From positions 930,001-994,000 of the forward strand of contig NZ_CP018620.1 of NCBI RefSeq assembly GCF_001908275.1: a DNA stretch of 64,000 bases, read 5' to 3'. How positions within the stretch are numbered: the stretch's first letter is position 1; the number at the start of each line of letters is the position of its first letter. This document shows, one piece after another, positions 1-8,385 of the stretch. Source of the stretch: Paenibacillus xylanexedens. GTDB lineage: Bacteria; Bacillota; Bacilli; Paenibacillales; Paenibacillaceae. The notes under the pieces are model-generated. The model worked only from the letters and a program-made list of their open reading frames with translations. It made no database searches and was not told where the DNA came from. A program made the translations under genes and the position numbers.

Positions 1-339
1 GCTAATACAGCAGGGGACAAGCTTCTGTTTGCGACAGACACCTATTACATCAAGCATCGTTTTACCGGACTCACTCACATCATGATCGAGTGCAATTATT
101 CCATTCAGATCCTTAATCAAAATATTGCCGCTGGCCATGTGCCGGCGGTGATGAAACATAGATTACTTCGTTCTCACTTTTCGCTCGAGAACGTGAAGGA
201 ATTCATCAAAGCCAATGACATGCGGCGGGTGCAGGAGATTCACTTGCTTCACCTGTCGGACAACAATTCCGATGAAGCACTGTTTAAACGAGAGATAGCA
301 GCACTGACAGGCAAGTTGGTATATGTAGCGGGTAGGTGA
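1..339 (+). CDS. MBL-fold metallohydrolase, C-terminal part (partial)
   Basis: The frame is open from the first base of the window, so the start lies outside; about 112 residues are visible. The segment FATDTYY followed later by the motif HLSDNNSD (near residue 79 of the visible part) matches the C-terminal half of phage MBL-fold metallohydrolases, where this His is a metal ligand. These proteins are common in the early region of Firmicutes prophages; their substrate there is not known. The next gene follows within a few bases, so it belongs to the same rightward early operon. The family is fairly sure, the role is not. Confidence 0.72.
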   Translation, partial: ANTAGDKLLFATDTYYIKHRFTGLTHIMIECNYSIQILNQNIAAGHVPAVMKHRLLRSHFSLENVKEFIKANDMRRVQEIHLLHLSDNNSDEALFKREIAALTGKLVYVAGR

Positions 340-344
340 TCGAT

Positions 345-533
345 ATGAACGATCTGTCAGGCAAGCCGCTCCTGAAGAGCATGATGGGGGATCGGATTTG
401 GAAGTTGTTTGATACTGACAAGGCAGCCTTTCAACGTGAAACCATTACGTATTTTGAACGCGGGTACCCTGATTGGGAAGTAAAGCGGGCCAAGTATCCG
501 CATGTATTCTTACAAAATAGAAAGGGTCGATGA
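345..533 (+). CDS. small hypothetical phage protein (62 aa)
   Basis: I do not recognise a family. A GTG at 336 overlapping the previous stop would add three residues, but AGGTGA at 334-339 is well placed for the ATG at 345, so I prefer 345. The protein is basic, with a WEVKRAKYPHVF segment near the C-terminus. It sits tightly between the MBL-fold gene and the next small gene (3-bp gap), which supports a co-transcribed early gene of unknown function. Confidence 0.6.
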   Translation: MNDLSGKPLLKSMMGDRIWKLFDTDKAAFQRETITYFERGYPDWEVKRAKYPHVFLQNRKGR

Positions 534-536
534 TAC

Positions 537-767
537 ATGGCAACTGTTAAGCAAGTCTCTGTTGGGGCTTCATATACGAAGAACCTGGGCAATTTCCAAA
601 GTCTGAAAGTGGAAGCCAGCATTGTTGTTGACTTACATGACGATGATGATCCAGAAGCTGTATACGTTGATGCATGGGAAAGGGTCCAAAAACAAGTTCG
701 AATTGGATTAGGAAGGAGCAATCAGAATGAACAACAGCACACAGACCAGCAGAAAAGCGACATTTAA
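537..767 (+). CDS. hypothetical phage protein (76 aa)
   Basis: Starts MATVKQVSVGASYTKNLGNF, a beginning I associate with small proteins in Firmicutes phage early regions, but I cannot name a family. An acidic run (HDDDDPE) lies mid-protein and the C-terminus is Gln/Asn-rich. The ribosome site is weak. It overlaps the next gene by 41 bp in another frame, which suggests translational coupling. Function unknown. Confidence 0.6.
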   Translation: MATVKQVSVGASYTKNLGNFQSLKVEASIVVDLHDDDDPEAVYVDAWERVQKQVRIGLGRSNQNEQQHTDQQKSDI

Positions 768-1011
768 CCAGCTCCAGAAGATGTTTGAGGAAGCTGTAAT
801 TGAAGGGCCAGAAGCTATCGAATCCCATTTAAGAGACGTTGCTTTTTCATTGGGAGCACAGGCAGCTATCATCACTGAACCGAACCAAATGCCAGATGCA
901 ATCAACGATCTAATTGCACAATTCGGACATGGAATACAAACGGTTATTCAAGAAATTACAGGTAAAGAAAGCAAGTTCGATGTCGCTGTTTACGCTGTTC
1001 AACAGAAATAA
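727..1011 (+). CDS. hypothetical phage protein (94 aa)
   Basis: An AAGGAGC ribosome site precedes the ATG, inside the end of the upstream gene. The protein is soluble, helix-rich and without Cys; it carries no recognised catalytic motif. It sits just ahead of the replication genes, so a role in early phage metabolism or regulation is a guess from position only. Confidence 0.6.
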   Translation: MNNSTQTSRKATFNQLQKMFEEAVIEGPEAIESHLRDVAFSLGAQAAIITEPNQMPDAINDLIAQFGHGIQTVIQEITGKESKFDVAVYAVQQK

Positions 1012-1062
1012 CATTGGTGTATGGCACTGAAATCACGGCTGCTACGGGAGGGGGAGACGCAA

Positions 1063-2001
1063 GTGACCGAGACAGCCAGACCGACCCTTTCCGGGCTTCT
1101 GGAACAATTTGAAGCCATTGGCGGGCCGGAAGAGTTTGGTCCTGAAGGGATAGCAATAATGATTGCCTTATGGCGACGCAGTGCAAAGCTTGGGTGGCGT
1201 AAGGCATGGAAAATGACCAATAAGGATCTCATGGTCCAAACGGGAATTACGAACAAAGGTACGCTAAATGCTCATCGAAAAAAGCTCGTTGATGCAGGAT
1301 TGATTGCTTACATTCAACCACCAAGAGGGCAATCAAAAGGAGATTACAGCGTCGAATTCGACTTGTTGGGTGTGGGAGTGGAACAAAATTTGAACCACTC
1401 GGATAGCTACTCCGACGAAGTAGGGCAGGAAGTGGAACAGAAATTAGACCACTTTGAAGGAGTAGGTGAGAAAGTAGGACAAAATTTAAACCACTTTCCA
1501 CAAGTAGAACGAAAAGTGGAACAAATTTTAGACCCTGTATTAAAAGATCTTCTTCTTTCTTCTTCTGCTTCATCTTCTGCTACTGCAGACGGAAATCAAA
1601 TTGATCGTCCACCTGATCCGGAGTATGAATCATTTTACTCAGCTCACAAGCGAGTGTTTGGATTCGAGTGCAATCCATTCCAAGCACAGCAACTTATCGT
1701 TTACATCGATGAGGACCACATGGACGAGGCTGTGGTTATACGGGCGATGGAACGTGCGGCATTAGCTGCTTCAGGGTACAGGTTCACCCTTATTACCAAG
1801 ATCCTTGGAGATTATCTGAGGTCTGGGGCCAAAACATTTGAAGCAGCCAAAGCGTTGGACGATGCTTTCGAAGCAAGGAAAGGTTCTTCAGTTACAACAG
1901 GTTCTGTACCGAGTGGTCGGAGACAACAACCGTTAAGGCAGCAAAAGAGGGACAGTTTAGAACAAAGGCTGAGGGAGGAGGAAGCCCGTGGAAAAGGCTG
2001 A
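1063..2001 (+). CDS. phage replication initiator, DnaD-like N-terminal winged helix
   Basis: Probably the origin-binding or replisome-organising protein that recruits helicase to the phage origin. Residues about 15-100 look like a winged-helix domain (MTNKDLMVQTGITNKGTLNA then ARKKLVDAGLI-type text), as in phage DnaD-like replication proteins. A degenerate repeated stretch (EVGQ/VEQKLDHF units) and a Ser-rich linker follow, then a helical C-terminal domain. The GTG at 1063 is preceded by GGGGGAG and is preferred; an ATG at 1021 in the same frame lacks a ribosome site. It is followed with overlap by a loader-like gene and DnaB, the classical initiator-loader-helicase order. Confidence 0.72.
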   Translation: MTETARPTLSGLLEQFEAIGGPEEFGPEGIAIMIALWRRSAKLGWRKAWKMTNKDLMVQTGITNKGTLNAHRKKLVDAGLIAYIQPPRGQSKGDYSVEFDLLGVGVEQNLNHSDSYSDEVGQEVEQKLDHFEGVGEKVGQNLNHFPQVERKVEQILDPVLKDLLLSSSASSSATADGNQIDRPPDPEYESFYSAHKRVFGFECNPFQAQQLIVYIDEDHMDEAVVIRAMERAALAASGYRFTLITKILGDYLRSGAKTFEAAKALDDAFEARKGSSVTTGSVPSGRRQQPLRQQKRDSLEQRLREEEARGKG

Positions 2002-2326
2002 TGTTATTCGATTGTTCATGGCGATCACCGACGAATACCCGACTTTCGATGACAGTGAAGAGAATGTGGATCGCCACTACAAGCATCTTCAAGATTTTCC
2101 GTATGAAGCAGCTATTCAAAACTTGGATCAGCATATCAAGACTATAAAGTGGCCGCCGACCATCTCGGAGATCCGCGGAAGACTTGGCGAACAGATTGAA
2201 CGTGAACGGATGCGAGATTTAACAGAAACATATTTTGCGGAGAGAGAAGCAGCGGCTCTTAAGGCTTGCCCGCCGCCGCCGGGATGGAAGGATGAGTTAC
2301 TTGCAAAGCTTCGACATAGAAAATAA
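1988..2326 (+). CDS. G39P-like helicase loader/inhibitor
   Basis: 112 aa, GTG start overlapping the end of the initiator gene. The N-terminal half (LFMAITDEYPTF, later IKWPPTISEIRG) resembles the phage SPP1 G39P family, a small protein that binds the replicative helicase and delivers it to the initiator. The C-terminus is charged. Its place directly before dnaB, with a 35-bp overlap, fits. Assignment is from motif and position; sequence similarity within this family is low. Confidence 0.7.
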   Translation: MEKADVIRLFMAITDEYPTFDDSEENVDRHYKHLQDFPYEAAIQNLDQHIKTIKWPPTISEIRGRLGEQIERERMRDLTETYFAEREAAALKACPPPPGWKDELLAKLRHRK

Positions 2327-3701
2327 CCTTCCCCACAGTATGCAGTTTGAACAGGCTGCCCTGGGTGCATTGATACTGAAGTCAGTGGAAGCTTTGGAAC
2401 ATGCAGAGATACTCACTGCAGATGCGTTTTACGATAAGGCCCATAGCCTAATTTACAAAACGATTGCAGGATTAGCTGAAAGGCAAAATCCGATCGATCT
2501 GGTTACAGTAACGGAAAGCCTGAAGGATAAAGGTGAGCTGGATGACATCGGTGGAGTGAGTTACCTTGCTAAGTTGGCGGGGGGAGTACCGACTGCCGCA
2601 AATGCCGGTTATTACTTCGAACAGCTTCAGGATATGGCAGTTCGCAGGGATCTGATCCGGACTAATATGCTTCTGATACAGCAAGCTGCTGCTGGAACCG
2701 AACTGTCGCAGTTAATGTCCAGCGTTCAACAAGCACAGAACAAATTAACTGATCGAGCAGCACCAAAACAGGATTTTAAGCGCATTGAAAATGTGTTGAT
2801 CGAAGTTGTGGAATCTGCTGAGGTTCGTTTTGACAACTTTAAGAACGGTACAGTCACAGGTATTCAAACAGGCTTTACCGATTTGGACAGTATCACAGCC
2901 GGATTGCAAAAGAGTGATTTGATTATTGTTGCTGCTCGACCATCAGTAGGTAAAACGGCTTTCGCTCTGAACATTGCCCAGAACGTCGCCATTCGGAATA
3001 CCGAACCTGTAGCTATATTCAGCTTAGAAATGTCAGCAGCTCAGCTTGTTCAGCGGATGGTGTGTGCCGAAGGGAACATCGACGCGAGTAACATGAGGAT
3101 GGGCGATTTTGCTTCAGGCGATTGGACAAAGTTTGCTGAAGCAGTCGGAATCCTAGGTGCAACAAATATTCGTATCGACGATTCGCCAGGTATTACTGTT
3201 CACGAGATCCGTGCGAAGTGTCGCCGCCTTAAAAAGCAGGAAGGACTGGGGATGATCGTCATCGACTATCTTCAGCTCATCGCAGGTCGTCAGGGAAAAG
3301 GTTCTGAGAATCGACAGCAAGAAGTTTCCGAGATTTCAAGGACTTTGAAGCAATTGGCTCGTGAATTGGATGTTCCGGTTGTTGCATTGTCCCAGCTCAG
3401 CCGAGCGGTTGAACAACGCCAGGATAAACGTCCCATGATGAGTGACTTGCGGGAATCGGGTTCGATCGAGCAAGATGCCGACATCGTAGCGTTCCTGTAC
3501 CGGGATGACTACTATAACCAGGAGACCGAGAAGAAGAACATCATAGAGATCATCATCGGTAAACAGCGGAATGGCCCAGTAGGCACCGTTGAACTGGTCT
3601 TCCTGAAACAATTCAATAAATTCGTGAACTATGAGCGGAAGCATAACTATGGCCCAACGCCACCGGAGCCTGAAGATATAGAAAAACGCCAATGGGCGTA
3701 A
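2292..3701 (+). CDS. dnaB: replicative DNA helicase DnaB
   Basis: Hexameric 5'-3' helicase of the phage replisome. The N-terminal DnaB domain spans about residues 15-115. The RecA-like domain has Walker A ARPSVGKT at about 205-212, a Walker B region (MIVIDYLQLI), and the conserved LSQLSRAVEQR and DLRESGSIEQDAD motifs. With the ATG at 2292 it is 469 aa, normal for DnaB; the frame extends upstream to 2235 but without a fitting start. It overlaps the putative loader gene, so the three replication genes form one unit. Confidence 0.95.
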   Translation: MSYLQSFDIENNLPHSMQFEQAALGALILKSVEALEHAEILTADAFYDKAHSLIYKTIAGLAERQNPIDLVTVTESLKDKGELDDIGGVSYLAKLAGGVPTAANAGYYFEQLQDMAVRRDLIRTNMLLIQQAAAGTELSQLMSSVQQAQNKLTDRAAPKQDFKRIENVLIEVVESAEVRFDNFKNGTVTGIQTGFTDLDSITAGLQKSDLIIVAARPSVGKTAFALNIAQNVAIRNTEPVAIFSLEMSAAQLVQRMVCAEGNIDASNMRMGDFASGDWTKFAEAVGILGATNIRIDDSPGITVHEIRAKCRRLKKQEGLGMIVIDYLQLIAGRQGKGSENRQQEVSEISRTLKQLARELDVPVVALSQLSRAVEQRQDKRPMMSDLRESGSIEQDADIVAFLYRDDYYNQETEKKNIIEIIIGKQRNGPVGTVELVFLKQFNKFVNYERKHNYGPTPPEPEDIEKRQWA

Positions 3702-3714
3702 GGAGGGAACGAGC

Positions 3715-3909
3715 ATGAAGCAAGGTAAACGGCTTACCAAGAAACAAAAAATTGATCTGCTTAAGGCCAGACCAGGCGTAACGTTGGAAAACTGGTTGTC
3801 TGAGCGGGAAACGTCTGAAGGTGTTGTACTGCTGAACAAGCATTCGGGGAAACGCTGGTTGCTGGACAAGATCGATGGCATGTTGCGGCCGTACAAGGTA
3901 CGTACTTGA
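3715..3909 (+). CDS. small phage protein, DUF6906-like (64 aa)
   Basis: Begins MKQGKRLTKKQK and contains NWLSERET and a HSGKRWLL segment. This layout recalls the small DUF6906-type proteins found beside phage replication genes. AGGAGGGA precedes the ATG. Its stop overlaps the next ATG (TTGATG). The function of the family is unknown; the family label itself is from memory and moderate. Confidence 0.62.
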   Translation: MKQGKRLTKKQKIDLLKARPGVTLENWLSERETSEGVVLLNKHSGKRWLLDKIDGMLRPYKVRT

Positions 3910-4097
3910 TGGGCAGTCCTTATACCAGATGGTCGGTGTCAGAGTACATGAGACATCGATTCATGAACACGGGACAAGTTCCTGATCGGGATGAGCTGCA
4001 GGCGGAATTTGAGGGAATTGATCAAACTGAGCTCCGTGAAGGGATCGCTGAGTTTGATGCAATTGTCGGAACTGGAGGTGCAACGTGCGAAAGCTGA
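3909..4097 (+). CDS. hypothetical phage protein (62 aa)
   Basis: Starts at an ATG that shares bases with the preceding stop, so it is probably translated by re-initiation. It is an acidic helical protein with no motif I recognise. It overlaps the next small GTG-initiated frame by 13 bp. Unknown function, likely real because of the chained overlaps. Confidence 0.55.
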   Translation: MGSPYTRWSVSEYMRHRFMNTGQVPDRDELQAEFEGIDQTELREGIAEFDAIVGTGGATCES

Positions 4098-4243
4098 TTG
4101 ATCCGCACCATCAGACACATTTGAGTTTTGTTGTCCGCGGCGACGATGGCCGTAAACTGGCCGAGGTGTTTGTCATTAAGCGGGACATGCTGCCTGCACG
4201 TCAAAGGCGTAGAGAAAGAACGAAAGGACGGCGAACCAGATGA
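4085..4243 (+). CDS. small hypothetical phage protein (52 aa)
   Basis: Short frame from GTG 4085 to TGA 4243; GGAGGTG lies at about 4075-4081, spaced for this start. The protein starts MRKLIDPHHQTHLSF and ends in a very basic tail (RRRERTKGRRTR). The stop overlaps the rusA start as ATGA, the usual sign of translational coupling. No family recognised; a nucleic-acid-binding role for the basic tail is only a guess. Confidence 0.55.
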   Translation: MRKLIDPHHQTHLSFVVRGDDGRKLAEVFVIKRDMLPARQRRRERTKGRRTR

Positions 4244-4665
4244 TCACTTTCACGGTATATGGTGAACCGGTGGCGCAGGGGCGTCCAAAAGCTTCGACCA
4301 GAACAGGTTTTGTGAAGATGTACGATCCGAAGAAATCCAAGGATTACAAAGATTACGTGAAGCTGGCAGCCAGTGAACACGCACCTGATGCTTTGTTACT
4401 CGGACCTATCGGCATGGTGTTGACGGTTTACCGATCTATACCAAAATCCATCAGCAAAAGCCCAAAGAAGGCGATGCTCGCCGAAGCTGGTCACATCGTA
4501 CCAACAACCAAACCGGATGTGGACAATTACCTGAAGGGTGTAAAGGATGCCCTGAAAGGTGTGATTTGGAAGGACGATAGCCAGGTTGTTGAGGTGTTTG
4601 CCCGGAAGCGATACAGCGCACGACCACGCATTGAAGTGAAAATCAAGGAATTATCACAATTATAA
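4240..4665 (+). CDS. rusA: RusA-family Holliday junction resolvase
   Basis: Endonuclease that cuts four-way junctions formed in phage recombination and replication. The fold is shown by VYGEPVAQGRPK at residues 6-17 and by the metal-binding acidic residues in KPDVDN (91-96) and KDD (111-113). At 141 aa it is slightly longer than E. coli RusA (120 aa). It overlaps the upstream 52-aa gene by 4 bp. Confident assignment. Confidence 0.9.
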   Translation: MITFTVYGEPVAQGRPKASTRTGFVKMYDPKKSKDYKDYVKLAASEHAPDALLLGPIGMVLTVYRSIPKSISKSPKKAMLAEAGHIVPTTKPDVDNYLKGVKDALKGVIWKDDSQVVEVFARKRYSARPRIEVKIKELSQL

Positions 4666-4685
4666 AATTTGAGGAGATGACTGGA

Positions 4686-5528
4686 ATGATTAAAAACTTT
4701 GCAAAATTCAGCGCAACTATGGGAAAAGGATTTAAAGTCGGGGAGTCTGATGTGGAGATTAAACTTACTTTGCCGTTGAAGGTTGTTCAGGATAATTTCA
4801 TGTTCTTGTCCACTAACCAAGGTGAAAAAATCAATGTGTTCCTAGGAGATCCACAAGCTGCATTTGAGTTTGAAGAGGATGAACGGGACGCTATGTACCG
4901 TACTTGGGACAGTGGTCGCCGTGTAACGACGGATGCGTCAGGTGTAGTAACACAGATCGAGAAGCCGGGTTCTGAACCAGAGCAGGACGAGAATCAAGCT
5001 CAGTTATTTGGACCAGCAGAGCCGCCAATTGATCAAGAGCAGCTAACGGGAGACGGTCAGGAAACGGGAGAAGGTGACGACCAGCCAACTGTTCCACCGA
5101 CAGGCGCCGATGATCCGAGTAGTGATTCCGATGATCCATACGGTGATAACGAAAACAATGACATTCCAGACTGGATGAAGGATGGCGGCTATGATCAGTC
5201 CGGATCGAGGGAAATGGACTTCTCTTCCGAGGAATCGCAAGGTGATCAACAGCCGTCAGCAGATCAAGATCCACCTGCAGGTAATGCAGAAGGAGGTTCT
5301 GGTGATGTTGATCCGGACGAACTGGAGCGCTACATCTTGGAGAACCGCCCGATTATTCCTGAAATCACATTAGACATCCCCGCTGCCATTGAACGTAAGC
5401 GCGGCAGTGATGTGACATGGCGTGAAATTGCAGCCGACTTGGGCATGTCTCAAGGAAAACTGAGTGGTATGCTTTCCCGCTACAAGAAGGCTGTTAAAGA
5501 ACAAATGGTAGGTAGCGGGGTAGCTTAA
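4686..5528 (+). CDS. hypothetical acidic phage protein with C-terminal HTH-like segment
   Basis: 280 aa from ATG 4686; GAGGAG at 4671-4676 fits this ATG better than the one at 4677. Residues 1-80 form a folded-looking domain (VEIKLTLPLKVV, MFLSTNQGEKINVFL). About 95-215 is a disordered, strongly acidic linker of D/E/Q/G/P/S. The last 55 residues (VTWREIAADLGMSQGKLSGM) look like a helix-turn-helix. A single-strand DNA-binding or regulatory role is possible because of the acidic linker and position after rusA, but I do not recognise the family. Confidence 0.6.
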   Translation: MIKNFAKFSATMGKGFKVGESDVEIKLTLPLKVVQDNFMFLSTNQGEKINVFLGDPQAAFEFEEDERDAMYRTWDSGRRVTTDASGVVTQIEKPGSEPEQDENQAQLFGPAEPPIDQEQLTGDGQETGEGDDQPTVPPTGADDPSSDSDDPYGDNENNDIPDWMKDGGYDQSGSREMDFSSEESQGDQQPSADQDPPAGNAEGGSGDVDPDELERYILENRPIIPEITLDIPAAIERKRGSDVTWREIAADLGMSQGKLSGMLSRYKKAVKEQMVGSGVA

Positions 5529-5550
5529 GCCCCCTTCACTTAGCAGCATC

Positions 5551-5573
5551 CCCCGGTCTAGCGTTAGCCGGGG
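5551..5573. terminator. GC-rich hairpin between convergent genes
   Basis: CCCCGG-t-CTA pairs with TAG-CCGGGG around a GCGT loop, between the stop of the rightward gene and the stop of the leftward membrane gene. No T-run follows, so termination efficiency is doubtful, but the position suits a bidirectional insulator. Confidence 0.5.
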
Positions 5574-5615
5574 TGATCAACTGCATTCAATAAATAGAAA
5601 ACATGTACTAAATCT

Positions 5616-5918
5616 TTAATCTTCAGTGATTTTCAAGTCAATAGTATGTCTACAGTTGGGACACTTTTTAGTAGCAGTAAAAGTCTTCTTTTGATTGATT
5701 TCGAGAAGCGAGACTAGCTGGATTAACAAATTAGGTAGTGAAGCAAACGCAAGTAACAATGTAACAGTGCTCATAGCTACGGTATCAATTAATGCTGCTT
5801 TGTCTTGGAGCATTCCAGCAATAAAGAAGCCTAGTACTATTACAAATATTACAACAAAACCTATATACGTTAGTCCCCAAGTAATCTTTGTCCATTTCCA
5901 TACTGTCTTTATTTTCAT
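5616..5918 (-). CDS. two-helix membrane protein with C-terminal Cys motif
   Basis: 100 aa, reverse strand, inside an otherwise rightward early operon. The ATG at 5918 has AAGGAG upstream; a longer frame exists but lacks support. Two hydrophobic segments lie at about residues 13-37 and 42-70, followed by a tail with CPNCRHTI, half of a zinc-ribbon. It starts 1 bp after the stop of the HNH gene, so the two are co-transcribed. Function unknown; the pairing with a nuclease suggests an accessory cassette. Confidence 0.68.
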   Translation of the reverse strand: MKIKTVWKWTKITWGLTYIGFVVIFVIVLGFFIAGMLQDKAALIDTVAMSTVTLLLAFASLPNLLIQLVSLLEINQKKTFTATKKCPNCRHTIDLKITED

Positions 5919-5919
5919 A

Positions 5920-6822
5920 TTATTCAAGCTCCTTCTGTGCAGCTTGCCACTGCTTCCAGTGCCATTTGAGAGCTTTGTCATGAGGTAGCTTCTGAAGATG
6001 GCTCAAATCTTGACGAGTGATTTGTATGCTCTGCGTGGTGGTTTTACTCGAGACATGAATTTTTAATGTATCAGGGTCAAAAGAAAACAGTCCTGAATCG
6101 TATGCCAAATGATGATTTCCACACAAGACAAGTCCGTTACGTGGATCGTCAGAACCATTTGATTTTTTTGGGATAATGTGAGCAGCCTGGAGCAGTGATA
6201 GTGCTTGCATTGCACATACCGCGCAGCAGGGACCATAACGTTTAACTACATTAAATTTAAATTTTGGCTGGCCAGTTCTGCTACTCACTGTAATAGTCCT
6301 GGAAGGGGCATTAGGAACAGTTGGTTCAAAAGTCGTATCATCCAGGTGGTCTATCTCATTAGGCTGAGTCGAAAAGTTTCGAGGATTCAACTCTATCAGA
6401 AAAGTTCTGGATATATCATCCCAGGAAACGACTTTACCCAACTGCACTTTCCTCATCTTCTTTCCTACTTCAGAAATCACGAAAATTGGTAGGTTGAAAA
6501 TAGCTGCATTTTTAGCAGATTGAATCTCATTCCTATCTAAAGAGCTATGTCTATCTGTTACTGGATAATGATATATTATTTCGTTTTCAGAGACTTCATC
6601 AGGATAGTGCCTACCTGTATGTAATATTGATACTGCTATTCCTGCTTTATCTTCGGTATAACTCTGAGTCGTTGTGGCATCACGATATATGCCGGCTTGT
6701 CCCAAGAAGAAGCGGGACTGATTAAGAATTCGGGGTTCTACATTGTTGGGGTCGTTCTCGCTTACTAAACGATTCCACATGGAATCTCTTCTAGCTAATT
6801 CTAAACTTATTGATTCTGTCAT
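5920..6822 (-). CDS. HNH endonuclease, restriction-like
   Basis: 300 aa with start at ATG 6822. The C-terminal HNH domain (about 180-245) shows CAVC, the AAHIIP box and GLVLCGNHHLAYD, the arrangement seen in HNH_2-type restriction endonucleases. The N-terminal 150 residues (GIYRDATTT, VSILHTGRHYPDE, YHYPVTDR) match the sensor-like domain usual in that type of protein, so cleavage of modified or foreign DNA is plausible but not shown. The gene runs against the surrounding phage genes, is paired with the small membrane protein, and faces dam across an 85-bp gap. Confidence 0.82.
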   Translation of the reverse strand: MTESISLELARRDSMWNRLVSENDPNNVEPRILNQSRFFLGQAGIYRDATTTQSYTEDKAGIAVSILHTGRHYPDEVSENEIIYHYPVTDRHSSLDRNEIQSAKNAAIFNLPIFVISEVGKKMRKVQLGKVVSWDDISRTFLIELNPRNFSTQPNEIDHLDDTTFEPTVPNAPSRTITVSSRTGQPKFKFNVVKRYGPCCAVCAMQALSLLQAAHIIPKKSNGSDDPRNGLVLCGNHHLAYDSGLFSFDPDTLKIHVSSKTTTQSIQITRQDLSHLQKLPHDKALKWHWKQWQAAQKELE

Positions 6823-6869
6823 GTAACTAACACCTACTATTCGTTTAATTAATATATTTTTACATGGTT

Positions 6870-6884
6870 TTGCCTTATAGGCAA
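6870..6884. promoter_or_regulatory. palindrome in the HNH-dam divergent gap
   Basis: TTGCC-TTATA-GGCAA is a perfect inverted repeat (5-bp arms) midway between the two divergent starts. It could be an operator for either promoter. Arms are short, so chance is possible. Confidence 0.35.
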
Positions 6885-6907
6885 TGAGCATTTGAAAGGA
6901 GATAACT

Positions 6908-7735
6908 ATGAAGGTACCTCGCATCCTGCACTATCCCGGCAGCAAGTGGAGCATAGCCGATTGGATTATCAGTTACATTCCGCAACATCAAACTTATTTG
7001 GAGCCATTCTTTGGATCCGGTGCTGTGCTGTTCAATAAGTCCGTTAGTGCATTGGAAACAATCAATGATATTGATGGTGATGTTGTAAACCTGTTTAAAG
7101 TCATTCGCGAGCGGCCAGAAGAACTATCATTCTCTGTTGAGTGGACCCCATACAGTAGAGAGGAATACTACCTTTCATATGAGACTGTAACGGACGAACT
7201 GGAACGAGCGAGACGCTTTCTGGTCCGGACATGGCAGGCTATCGGTGCGAAGACGAGTGACCGCACTGGATGGCGTAGTAACATCCAATATGAGAAGGCT
7301 CCGCACAAGATATGGCCGAAACAATGGCAAAACGTTCCTGATGAAATTATGCGGTGCTGTGGCCGTTTGAAAGATGTGCAAATTGAGAATCAGAATGCGA
7401 TTCAACTGCTTAAAAGATATAAATACACAGATGTTTTGGTGTATGCAGATCCACCGTACTTGCTGGAAACAAGATCATCAAGGATGTACCGTCATGAAAT
7501 GGCTGAAAAAGGCGAAACCGACCAAGAAGCACATATGAAATTACTGGACGTATTGGATGAACATCCAGGACCTGTTTTGCTATCAGGCTACCGTCATCCA
7601 ATGTACAACGAGCGACTGAAACATTGGCATCGCGAGGAACGAGCATCAACAGCAGATCGTGGTAAACCGCGTGTGGAAGTCCTCTGGATAAACCCGGTCG
7701 CTGCCGGACAAGTCGGACAAATGCAATTATTCTGA
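6908..7735 (+). CDS. dam: DNA adenine N6-methyltransferase (Dam family)
   Basis: Transfers methyl from SAM to adenine. Motif I EPFFGSGAV is at residues 32-40 and the catalytic DPPY at 181-184; HYPGSKW at 8-14 is the usual N-terminal start of phage Dam enzymes. 275 aa is the normal length. AAAGGAG precedes the ATG. In a phage it likely protects DNA from host or prophage restriction. The divergent HNH gene could be a cognate partner or an unrelated insertion. Confidence 0.92.
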   Translation: MKVPRILHYPGSKWSIADWIISYIPQHQTYLEPFFGSGAVLFNKSVSALETINDIDGDVVNLFKVIRERPEELSFSVEWTPYSREEYYLSYETVTDELERARRFLVRTWQAIGAKTSDRTGWRSNIQYEKAPHKIWPKQWQNVPDEIMRCCGRLKDVQIENQNAIQLLKRYKYTDVLVYADPPYLLETRSSRMYRHEMAEKGETDQEAHMKLLDVLDEHPGPVLLSGYRHPMYNERLKHWHREERASTADRGKPRVEVLWINPVAAGQVGQMQLF

Positions 7736-7748
7736 GGAGCTGGATGAA

Positions 7749-8069
7749 ATGGCAATTTCGACGGAAGTTATCCGGCTAATCGATCAGAAGCTTGCAACTT
7801 TGATCCGGTCCGGTTGCCGCATCGATCAGATCAAAATGGTATGTGCTACAGGTACGGAACTGGTACAGCAAGGATCAGTTGAAACGGGGTTTGGTAAGTT
7901 GCGGGTAGAGCCTAGTAACTTTGTGCCGCCGGGTAAGTCATATCTGATCGAAGACCGGTACCGAGGATTTACATGGGTACGAAATTCAAAAGACAAGGAG
8001 AGGAAGCACAGTGGCAACGAAAGCAACATTAGAGAAGATTCTCAGCCGTCGGCAGAAGGAAGTCTATGA
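7749..8069 (+). CDS. hypothetical phage protein (106 aa)
   Basis: Follows dam by 13 bp with GAGGAG ahead of the ATG. A globular N-terminal 80 residues (helix, then FVPPGKSYLIEDRYRGFTWV) and a disordered charged tail. The tail overlaps the next gene by 59 bp in another frame. No family recognised. Confidence 0.58.
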   Translation: MAISTEVIRLIDQKLATLIRSGCRIDQIKMVCATGTELVQQGSVETGFGKLRVEPSNFVPPGKSYLIEDRYRGFTWVRNSKDKERKHSGNESNIREDSQPSAEGSL

Positions 8070-8385
8070 CTATATTCGACTATTCATTGAAGACAACGGT
8101 TATGCTCCTACGATCAGGGAGACTGCTGAAGCGCTCATGTTGTCGTCATCTTCTACTATTCATTCACACATTAACACACTCATTCGAAAGGGATACCTTA
8201 CACATACAGCAGGAGGAGTTCGCACCTTGGCGTTGACCAAGAAGGGCAAACGGCCAAAGGTCGTGACCCAATCAGGTATCCTGAAATGGATTCAAGATCA
8301 AGGTATTGAGGAAAAACATGATGCCAACGTATATAATTTGTTGTCAGATTTGCAGGAAGGCATTCAATCGGGGAGGATCTGCTGA
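8011..8385 (+). CDS. LexA-like DNA-binding protein without protease domain
   Basis: Residues about 10-70 (RRQKEVYDYIRLFI, GYAPTIRETAEAL, HSHINTLIRKGYL) match the N-terminal winged helix of LexA. The autopeptidase domain is missing: the protein ends after 124 residues with a different helical tail. GTG start preceded by AGGAGAGG. It may compete with LexA at SOS boxes or act as a phage-specific regulator; either is inference. Its stop overlaps the next ATG. Confidence 0.75.
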   Translation: MATKATLEKILSRRQKEVYDYIRLFIEDNGYAPTIRETAEALMLSSSSTIHSHINTLIRKGYLTHTAGGVRTLALTKKGKRPKVVTQSGILKWIQDQGIEEKHDANVYNLLSDLQEGIQSGRIC

